In this document: positions 58,271 through 64,000 of the stretch, piece by piece
How the letters are laid out: the number at the start of each line of letters is the position of its first letter
Numbering within the stretch: the first letter of the stretch is position 1
The notes under the pieces: generated by a model
What the model was told of the DNA's origin: nothing
Database searches by the model: none
What the model saw: the letters and a program-made list of their open reading frames with translations, nothing else
Assembly (NCBI GenBank): GCA_964450865.1
Contig: CAYVHB010000005.1
Location: 57,901-121,900 of the forward strand
From: CAYVHB01 sp964450865
GTDB lineage: Bacteria > Bacillota > Clostridia > Saccharofermentanales > UBA5734
Direction of reading: 5' to 3'
DNA: 64,000 nucleotides
Made by a program: the position numbers and the translations under genes

Positions 58271-58950
58271 AAACTGGCCATGTCCTGGCCTTGCAACCAG
58301 GCAAGCAAGTCGGCCGGCGAAGCAAAAACAGCGGCCGCACCATGATCATTTAACTCAGCTGCACTGCGAAAACCCCATCCTGCACCCAGGCCCTGCAGGC
58401 CGCCGCGTACCGCCGTGACCATATCCGAACCGGAGTCACCCAGATAGGCTGTCCGCCCGGGCTCAGCCTGCAACTGACGGCAAATCTCGAGGGCCAGCTG
58501 CGGATCAGGCTTGACTGGCCAGGGATCCAGCTGCCCATAAACAGCCGCAAAGGTTCCCGGCGCAAAATAATGGTCCACCATCTCACAGGTCCGGTCATGC
58601 GGCTTGTTGGACAGGACAGCCAGCGGGATACGTCGGGCCTGCAGCCAGTCCAGCAAAGTCCGGACCCCCGGATAAATCCGGGTCTGTTCATGCCAGGATG
58701 CAGCATAGATCTGGCGATAGGTCTGGTAAACAGGCTCAACGTCAGCCTCTGTAACAGCCGGAGCTGACCGCTGAACCGCCCGCAGCACCAGGTCACTGGC
58801 CCCGGAACCTACCAGCAGCTTGTAAGTTTCCAGATCAACCGCCCCATAACCGTGCGCAGCCAGGGCCGCGTTACAGGACCGGGCCAGATCGTCAATCGTA
58901 TCCAGCAATGTACCATCAAGATCAAAAATCAAGGCAGCAAATGGATTCAA
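58267..58950 (-). CDS. HAD hydrolase, phosphoglycolate phosphatase-like
   Basis: A 227-residue HAD-IA hydrolase with motif I FDLDGTLLDT, motif II LSNKPHD, motif III VKPDP and motif IV YLGDSGSDM. It has the helical cap typical of Gph/PpaX, so phosphoglycolate or pyrophosphate are possible substrates. The probable start is TTG 58948-58950, with AAGGAAG seven bases upstream; the frame extends 16 codons further to another TTG. Its stop overlaps the DUF3810 start by 4 bp. Confidence 0.9.
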   Translation of the reverse strand: MNPFAALIFDLDGTLLDTIDDLARSCNAALAAHGYGAVDLETYKLLVGSGASDLVLRAVQRSAPAVTEADVEPVYQTYRQIYAASWHEQTRIYPGVRTLLDWLQARRIPLAVLSNKPHDRTCEMVDHYFAPGTFAAVYGQLDPWPVKPDPQLALEICRQLQAEPGRTAYLGDSGSDMVTAVRGGLQGLGAGWGFRSAAELNDHGAAAVFASPADLLAWLQGQDMASL

Positions 58951-59077
58951 GTCATCTTCCTTCTTTCCAGTCGAGTCACCAGCCAGGCGACCCCGCAATC
59001 ATGGGGGCCCGGCAGTCAGGCAATCCCGGCAATCTTGGGGGCCCGGAATCCAGTCACCGATCACCGGCCATCAATCG

Positions 59078-59995
59078 TCAAAATACACCCGAGGCCCGCA
59101 ACAGGCTGAGCAAGCCGAAAATAACCGGCTGGTGCAAAGCATAAAACCACAGCGAATTGCGGCCAATGAATACCAGCGGCCGGCTGCCAGTCCGCAGCCA
59201 GGCGGGAGCACCGGGGAAAGCGGTCTGACAGTGGCCATATACGCGCCGGCCAGCCAGCGCGCCGGCCAGGAAAAAACCCAGCCACGGAACCAGCGGCAAA
59301 TAGTCAGCCATCGCCGGGCGATAATCCGGCAGTACACCCAGCGGCAATGTCAGCCAGCTGCCCAGTCCCATCTGCTGCAAATCAGGCAGCCAGAGCCCGG
59401 TCCACAGCAATAAAACCGTCAGCGACAGCAAGAGCACATCCAGCCAGGCGCTGATCCTGGCATCCTGCACACGATCATTTGCCGGACTGTCTGCTGCACA
59501 GCCACCGCCACTGTCATTCGCCCGTTCCCGGCGGGTCAGGCCCGCATACAACAGCGTCCCGAGGGCCAGGACATGGAGAATATTGAACAGGATCAGCAAC
59601 TCCAGGCCAGTGACCAGGCTGAGGACCAGGCTGCCCACCGTAAAGGCAGCCGCAACCAGCAGCAAGCGCAGGCCGCGCCGGGTATTGCTGCGCGAAAACG
59701 TACAGCAAATCCCGGACACGACCAGGAAAACACTCAAGAAAGCCGGCCGCAACAGATTTTCAAACCACCAGCTCTCCTGAAAAGCAAAGACATCCAGGCC
59801 GAAGAGATAGCGCAAGTCGAAAATAGTGTGATGCAGCAGCATCATGAACAGAGCCAGCCCGCGCAGCGCGTCAAGCTCAAAAGCCCGCTGCCTGATTGGC
59901 GAACCGCCCGACCCGGCCCCGGCCCCCAGCTCCACTCCCACATCAGCCTGGCCACCGGCTCCAGCTGCCAGGTCCTTCCGGTCAGGCTGTTTCAA
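59078..59995 (-). CDS. DUF1624 membrane acyltransferase-like protein
   Basis: A 305-residue polytopic protein of the DUF1624/heparan-alpha-glucosaminide acetyltransferase-like family, with about seven transmembrane helices. Family marks: AFELDALRGLALFMMLLHHTIFDL, FLVVSGICCTFSR and the C-terminal FIGRNSLWFYALHQPVI. These proteins are thought to acylate glycans or amines across the membrane; no substrate is known here. The N-terminal 35 residues are Gly/Ala-rich. Its start lies inside the 3' end of the acyl-CoA synthetase fusion gene (14-bp overlap). Confidence 0.9.
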   Translation of the reverse strand: MKQPDRKDLAAGAGGQADVGVELGAGAGSGGSPIRQRAFELDALRGLALFMMLLHHTIFDLRYLFGLDVFAFQESWWFENLLRPAFLSVFLVVSGICCTFSRSNTRRGLRLLLVAAAFTVGSLVLSLVTGLELLILFNILHVLALGTLLYAGLTRRERANDSGGGCAADSPANDRVQDARISAWLDVLLLSLTVLLLWTGLWLPDLQQMGLGSWLTLPLGVLPDYRPAMADYLPLVPWLGFFLAGALAGRRVYGHCQTAFPGAPAWLRTGSRPLVFIGRNSLWFYALHQPVIFGLLSLLRASGVF

Positions 59996-62543
59996 TCGCT
60001 GCCGCCTCCCGCAGATTCAAGGCCTCGACTGCCCATTCACGGATCTTGAACTTCTGGATCTTGCCGCTGCCAGTCATCGGGAAAGAATCGACAAAACGCA
60101 CATATTTCGGCGTTTTATGCTTGGCCATATGACTGCGCACAAATTCCTTGATCGCAGCTTCATCAATCTCGCAGCCTTCCTTGCGGATGACCACAGCCAG
60201 CACAGCCTCGCCGTAAGTGACATCTGGCACACCGACGACCTGCACATCCTTGACACAAGGATGCGTATAAATGAAGTCCTCGATTTCCTTGGGGTAAATA
60301 TTCTCGCCACCACGGATAATCATATCCTTGATCCGGCCAGTGATCTTGTAATTACCGTTATCATCGCGCACCGACAAGTCACCGGTGTGCAGCCAGCCCT
60401 CGCTGTCAATCGCCGCCGCCGTAGCTTCCGGCATCTTGTAATAGCCCTTCATGATGTTATAGCCACGGGCCACAAATTCCCCGGCTACGCCGTTGGGTAC
60501 CGGCAGGTTGGTCGCCGGATCAACAATGCGGCACTCCACGCCAGGCAGTTCGCGGCCCACGGTATTGACCTTGACCTCAATCGGATCCTCCGCCCGGCTC
60601 TGCGTACAGCCCGGCGAGCTCTCGGTCTGGCCAAAGACGATCGTAATTTCCTTCATGTTCATCTGATCCACGACATCTTGCATGACCTTGATCGGGCAGG
60701 GTGAACCGGCCATGATCCCGGTGCGCATGGTCGAGAAATCAGTCCTGGCAAAATCGGGATGCTCGAGCAGCGCGATAAACATCGTTGGCACACCATGCAG
60801 TGCCGTACATTTCTCCTTGTCGATCGCTTCCAGGACCTTGCCGGCCTGGAAATACTCCAGCGGAACCATCGTCGTGCCATGAGTCACGGCTGCCAGCACC
60901 GCCAGCACCATGCCAAAACAGTGGAACAGCGGTACCGGGATAATCAGCTTGTCAGCTGTCGAGAAATTCATACAGTCGCCAATCGACTTGCCATTATTGA
61001 GGATATTGTAATGTGAAAGCATGACGCCCTTGGGGAAACCGGTTGTCCCCGAGGTATATTGCATGTTGATGACCTCGTTCTTGTCAAGCGTCCGGCCAAT
61101 TTCCATAATCCGGCTGGCAGGAACTGTTTCGCCAAGTGCCAGCAGCTGGTCCCAGGACAGGCAGCCCGGCTGCTGGCTGGTGAAATTGACAACATGGCGC
61201 AGCAGCGGCAGACGCCGGCAGGACAGCTGGCCGGACTGATGAGCAGCCAGTTCCGGGCAGATTTCATTGATAATGGCGACATAATCCGCATCCTTGAAAC
61301 TGTCCATCATGATCAGGGTATTGGTATCAGACTGGCGCAGCAGGTATTCAGCCTCGTGAATTTTATAAGAGGTATTGACCGTCACAAGCACGGCACCGAT
61401 GCGCGCGGTGGCAAAAAATGTCAGCAGCCACTGCGGATGATTGGTGCCCCAGATCGCCACGTGGTCGCCCTTGCGGATCCCCAGGGCCAGCAGGCCACGC
61501 CCCACCAGATCCACCTCGGCCAGGAATTCGCTATAGGTCCGCGAATAGTCCATCGTCGTATATTTGACAGCATACTGATGCGGGAACTCGCAGGCTACCT
61601 TCTCCAGCAGCTCACCCAGCGTCAGGTCGACCATGACCTCGCGGGCAAACAATGTCCGGCCGGCGCCCGCAACCACTGCCGCCTGGCCAGCTTCAGCGGC
61701 CTGATCTGGCCGGACCTGGCAGACCAGCCGTTTCTGGCGCTGGTATTCCTTCATCGTATTGGCAAAGTCCGGGAAAACAATCGCGGCATCCTCGAGATCA
61801 CGGCTCCAGCGCTTGACCCATTCCAGCGAAACATAACCATCATAACCGGAGGCGTCGAGCAGATCCAGCGCGGCAAACACCGGCAGATCACCATGGCCCA
61901 GCATCCGGTAGCGCACCTTGCCATCAATCATGACCGAGTCTTTAATGTGAACATACCGGACATAGGACCCGATCCGGGCCCAGGTCTCAGCCGGTGCCTC
62001 GTTAAAAAAGCGATAGGGATGATGAATATCCCAGAGCACACCGACTGCCGGATGATTGACAGTCTCGAGCAAAGCCCGCAGGCGGCTCGACTGGGCATAG
62101 ACACCATTGGTCTCGATCAGCAGCGTAACCTGGCGCCAGGCCGCATAATCAGCCAGCGACGACAGCGCGTTGGCGACAACTGCGTCATCGACAGGTCCTT
62201 GCACCTCGGGGGCAATATCACCCAGAATCCGGACAAATGAAACGCCCGAACGCGCCGCCAGATCAATATAGGCATAACCCTCACCCAGTATCTCCGTACG
62301 CCGGCTGGCATCCTTCAGGCAACACCCCGAAGAAAAACAAGTCAGGCGCAGATCCAGGCTCTGCAAACGTTCCAGGGTATTGGGCAATTCGGCATCCGTA
62401 AAAGGGCGGGCCTTTGGGGCATGAATCTCCTGGCCCAGGCCACGGATCTCAATACCGTCAAAGCCAAGGTCCTTGGCCATCGCCGAAATCTCAACCCAGG
62501 ACCACTCGGGACAGCCAATGGTGGAAAACGCAATTTTCATCAT
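59982..62543 (-). CDS. fusion of a xylose-isomerase-like TIM barrel and an acyl-CoA synthetase
   Basis: An 853-residue two-domain protein. Residues 1-270 form a sugar isomerase/AP-endonuclease 2-like barrel; candidate metal ligands are E144 (LLIETNG), D172 (LWDIHHP), H199 (VHIKD) and E241 (SLEW). A linker of about 35 residues leads to an AMP-binding ligase (about 310-850) with YTSGTTGFPKG (497-506), GWLHTGD, GRIKDMIIRGGENIYP and catalytic K828 in GSGKIQKFKIRE, most like medium-chain fatty acyl-CoA synthetases. GAGGAG lies six bases before the ATG. CoaW, which makes a CoA precursor, is 100 bp upstream. The substrate is unknown. Confidence 0.9.
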   Translation of the reverse strand: MMKIAFSTIGCPEWSWVEISAMAKDLGFDGIEIRGLGQEIHAPKARPFTDAELPNTLERLQSLDLRLTCFSSGCCLKDASRRTEILGEGYAYIDLAARSGVSFVRILGDIAPEVQGPVDDAVVANALSSLADYAAWRQVTLLIETNGVYAQSSRLRALLETVNHPAVGVLWDIHHPYRFFNEAPAETWARIGSYVRYVHIKDSVMIDGKVRYRMLGHGDLPVFAALDLLDASGYDGYVSLEWVKRWSRDLEDAAIVFPDFANTMKEYQRQKRLVCQVRPDQAAEAGQAAVVAGAGRTLFAREVMVDLTLGELLEKVACEFPHQYAVKYTTMDYSRTYSEFLAEVDLVGRGLLALGIRKGDHVAIWGTNHPQWLLTFFATARIGAVLVTVNTSYKIHEAEYLLRQSDTNTLIMMDSFKDADYVAIINEICPELAAHQSGQLSCRRLPLLRHVVNFTSQQPGCLSWDQLLALGETVPASRIMEIGRTLDKNEVINMQYTSGTTGFPKGVMLSHYNILNNGKSIGDCMNFSTADKLIIPVPLFHCFGMVLAVLAAVTHGTTMVPLEYFQAGKVLEAIDKEKCTALHGVPTMFIALLEHPDFARTDFSTMRTGIMAGSPCPIKVMQDVVDQMNMKEITIVFGQTESSPGCTQSRAEDPIEVKVNTVGRELPGVECRIVDPATNLPVPNGVAGEFVARGYNIMKGYYKMPEATAAAIDSEGWLHTGDLSVRDDNGNYKITGRIKDMIIRGGENIYPKEIEDFIYTHPCVKDVQVVGVPDVTYGEAVLAVVIRKEGCEIDEAAIKEFVRSHMAKHKTPKYVRFVDSFPMTGSGKIQKFKIREWAVEALNLREAAAIETA

Positions 62544-62589
62544 TCGTTGCTCCTCAAAAATATAAATAGCGAAGATCGCTCTTCAAAAA

Positions 62590-62641
62590 CAAATTAAACC
62601 GGCAGCAGCCAGTCAACCAGACCAGCTGCCGATCATGGCAC
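62590..62641 (-). terminator. probable terminator after coaW
   Basis: CGGCAGC (62635-62641) pairs with GCTGCCG (62600-62606) over a long, partly pairing loop, followed on the minus strand by GTTTAATTTGTTTTT. It begins 2 bp past the coaW stop and precedes the fusion gene. Confidence 0.55.
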
Positions 62642-62643
62642 CA

Positions 62644-63462
62644 TCAGGCAGTCCCGCTCAGCGCCGCCCCGATCGCCGTGGCAAATTCCGCACGCTCCGG
62701 AAACAGAATCTCAACATGGTACAACCTGGTAAAACCATCCAGCACCCGCTTGCCAGTCGCCACAAGGGTCAGATTCCCGGTAAAAACAATCTGGCGCAAA
62801 TCACTCAGCCGGGCCGCCAGCACCGCCGCCGTGCCAATCGACTGATAAACAAGATTGACAATGCCCAGGGCCAGGTCCGCATTCGTCACCGAGTCATTGA
62901 CTTTGCCAAAATTGGACGCCGTCGTATCGGCTGACAAACCAGGAATTTCATCGGTCGTAATATCACCGATCAGCAGGTCGATTTTACTGAGATCACCATG
63001 ATCAGCCAATTCCGAAAAATGACGGAAATCACGAATATTGATCATATGCCGGGCCAGGCCCATCAGCGTACCGCCGCCGATACCCGAACCTATAATCGGA
63101 TCAACACCGCCAGGACCGGCCCGGACAATCGCCGTCCCGGTCCCCATGCTGACAACAACCGCATCCGCCAGGCCAGAAACATACAGACCACCCAGGCCAA
63201 TTGCCTGATACTCAGCTGTCTTGATCGTCGGAATCCCAAACAGATCTCCGGACAAATGCGACGAACCAACGCCCGTAACCATAATCCGGGATATATCAGC
63301 CAGGGCCAGATGGTGCATCTTGATAAACTTGCCCAGCGCACCAAAAGCCGACGCAATCGGGTCACTGGCCTTGACCAGCTCCTGGCTGATCAGTTCACTG
63401 TCCGACAGGCCAATGATTTTTGTCGTACTGCCGCCGATATCCAGACCAATCACGATACCCAT
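62644..63462 (-). CDS. coaW: type II pantothenate kinase
   Basis: A 272-residue ASKHA-fold kinase for the first step of CoA synthesis, of the type found in staphylococci and many Firmicutes. Motifs: VIGLDIGGSTTKIIG (phosphate 1), the MVTGVGSSHL region, VVVSMGTGTAIV (phosphate 2), GSGIGGGTLMGLA, and the C-terminal IVFTGNLTLV and TAIGAALSG. I start at ATG 63460-63462 with GGGGG seven bases upstream; GTG 63468 is also possible. A promoter lies at 63523-63550. Confidence 0.93.
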   Translation of the reverse strand: MGIVIGLDIGGSTTKIIGLSDSELISQELVKASDPIASAFGALGKFIKMHHLALADISRIMVTGVGSSHLSGDLFGIPTIKTAEYQAIGLGGLYVSGLADAVVVSMGTGTAIVRAGPGGVDPIIGSGIGGGTLMGLARHMINIRDFRHFSELADHGDLSKIDLLIGDITTDEIPGLSADTTASNFGKVNDSVTNADLALGIVNLVYQSIGTAAVLAARLSDLRQIVFTGNLTLVATGKRVLDGFTRLYHVEILFPERAEFATAIGAALSGTA

Positions 63463-63522
63463 CTGCACACCCCCAGGCCAGCCACAACGGCCCCGATCAG
63501 GAACAGCTACAACGCTGCGCCT

Positions 63523-63550
63523 ATTATATCACAGAATGATCAACCCACAA
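63523..63550 (-). promoter_or_regulatory. coaW promoter
   Basis: Minus strand TTGTGG (63545-63550), 16-bp spacer and TGATATAAT, a perfect -10 (63523-63528) with extended TG. It is 61 bp before coaW. Confidence 0.65.
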
Positions 63551-63573
63551 TTCCGCCCACCCGCAGCTACAAC

Positions 63574-63605
63574 AAAAACCGACAGTCCAGCCAACCAACT
63601 GTCAG
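63574..63605 (-). terminator. terminator of a gene beyond the right edge
   Basis: An 8-bp stem with one G-T pair (63598-63605 with 63579-63586, loop of 11) is followed on the minus strand by TTTTTG (63574-63578). It should end a minus-strand transcript entering from the right. The 538-bp region 63463-64000 otherwise contains promoter and repeats, with no gene I can support. Confidence 0.65.
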
Positions 63606-63766
63606 AAAAAAACCAAAAACCTGATCTAAAAACGACCACCACAACGCAATCCCGGACAAAGGCCCGGCACCCGGCCCGGCCTTTGATTCAGCCCCCGGTC
63701 CGGCCCGCCTGGCCAGACCACGCACCACACCCCCATCTCCACCCACCCGGCAAGAGAAAAATACAT

Positions 63767-63853
63767 CGCCCCGCACCGGGCCGACACACCCGGTCAATCA
63801 TACTCAAATCCAGGAGCAAACATAAAAAGCCCGGCACCGGGCCGATGCACCCG
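63767..63853. repeat. 25-bp dispersed direct repeat with GC-rich palindrome
   Basis: The units at 63767-63791 and 63829-63853 differ at three of 25 positions; each contains CGCACCGGG or GGCACCGGGCCG and ends CACCCG. The second starts with the palindromic core GCCCGGCACCGGGC. A related element lies at 63658-63684 (AAAGGCC/GGCCTTT arms around CGGCACCCGG). Confidence 0.8.
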
Positions 63854-63912
63854 AGCGAGTTGATCGCGTCAGCGATCTTGTTCGAGCGAAGTGCACGGCC
63901 CGGTGCCGGGCC
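63829..63912. repeat. long imperfect inverted repeat
   Basis: GCCCGGCACCGGGCCG plus TGCAC (63829-63850) is inverted at GTGCAC plus GGCCCGGTGCCGGGC (63891-63912), with GAGCGAG and TCGAGCG extending the arms inward. The enclosed 35 bp include TTGATCGCGTCAGCGATC. It could form a cruciform or a large RNA hairpin. Confidence 0.75.
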
Positions 63913-64000
63913 CATTACCATATTTTGATCCTGCCTGTGAATACCACGGCCCGGTGCCGGGCCCATTACCGTATTTTGATCCTGCCTGTGAATACCACGG
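63897..64000. repeat. 51-bp tandem repeat, two copies, continues past the window
   Basis: Copies 63897-63947 and 63948-63998 differ by one base (A or G after CATTACC), and GG at 63999-64000 begins a third. Each starts with the palindrome GGCCCGGTGCCGGGCC. The unit is 17 codons long, and the minus strand is open across it (GPAPGRGIHRQDQN). Confidence 0.92.

Noticed and set aside
62559..62586. A promoter for the fusion gene (TTGAAG, 16 bp, TATATT).
   Set aside because: Transcription would begin inside the ribosome-binding site only a few bases before the ATG, so a functional leader is unlikely.
63897..64000. A CRISPR-like array.
   Set aside because: The units are contiguous and repeat over their full 51 bp; there are no unique spacers and no cas genes.

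Overview
The window is a GC-rich stretch of core chromosome from an anaerobic, Gram-positive-type bacterium, most likely class Clostridia of the Firmicutes. The evidence is a PolC-type replicative polymerase, a PASTA-domain Ser/Thr kinase paired with its PP2C phosphatase, an IspH-ribosomal protein S1 fusion (a clostridial hallmark), a HutP-family protein, an FprA-type flavodiiron protein, a T-box leader on ileS, an attenuator-bearing leader of the L20 type on infC-rpmI-rplT, and a type II (CoaW-like) pantothenate kinase. No species can be named from sequence alone. A run of 100 N at 43416-43515, flanked by an exact 55-bp duplication, shows that this is a draft assembly. I found no tRNA or rRNA gene, CRISPR array, prophage or insertion sequence.

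Layout. Positions 1-1965 (minus strand): infC-rpmI-rplT with its attenuated leader and a perfect TTGACA-17-TATAAT promoter, a terminator, then a truncated SpoU/TrmH RNA methyltransferase. 2278-3468 (plus): a class I aminotransferase. 3601-30475 (minus): a long housekeeping block transcribed from high to low coordinates: rpsB-tsf, pyrH, frr, uppS-cdsA-dxr-rseP-ispG-polC-priA, then (after a 381-bp gap with its own promoter) def-fmt-Zn peptidase-rsmB-rlmN-PP2C-prkC-rsgA-rpe-thiN. It joins translation, the MEP isoprenoid pathway (dxr, ispG, with ispH at 36.4-38.4 kb), phospholipid and undecaprenyl-phosphate synthesis, replication and ribosome maturation. 30758-33913 (plus): a small Cys-rich protein, a PepV-like dipeptidase and a double-GNAT protein. 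33930-54054 (minus): HAD phosphatase, MATE pump, ispH-S1, plsC, cmk, hutP, an RpiR regulator, a three-gene biotin-dependent carboxyltransferase cluster resembling transcarboxylase, scpA-scpB, trpS, a site-2-protease-like protein, T-box-ileS and fprA. 54430-55464 (plus): a membrane metallophosphoesterase. 55546-63462 (minus): hemZ, a DUF3810 membrane protein, gph-like HAD, DUF1624 acyltransferase, an unusual TIM-barrel/acyl-CoA synthetase fusion and coaW. The last 400 bp hold GC-rich palindromes and a 51-bp tandem repeat cut by the window edge.

Recurring features. Many genes overlap by a few bases or share ATGA/TGATG junctions, which suggests translational coupling. Several housekeeping enzymes carry low-complexity extensions or insertions rich in Ala, Gly, Pro, Ser, Gln and Arg (ThiN, RsgA, PrkC, RsmB, PolC, UppS, PlsC, ScpA). 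Short tandem duplications recur between genes, twice as copies of a gene's own 3' end. The most interesting items are the TIM-barrel/acyl-CoA-synthetase fusion, the apparently soluble transcarboxylase-like cluster followed by an RpiR regulator and HutP, intrinsic terminators placed just before the Shine-Dalgarno (SD) sequences of pyrH and uppS, the AUC start of infC (and possibly priA), and the repeat cluster at the right edge. I did not find a convincing wholly new defence or mobile system.
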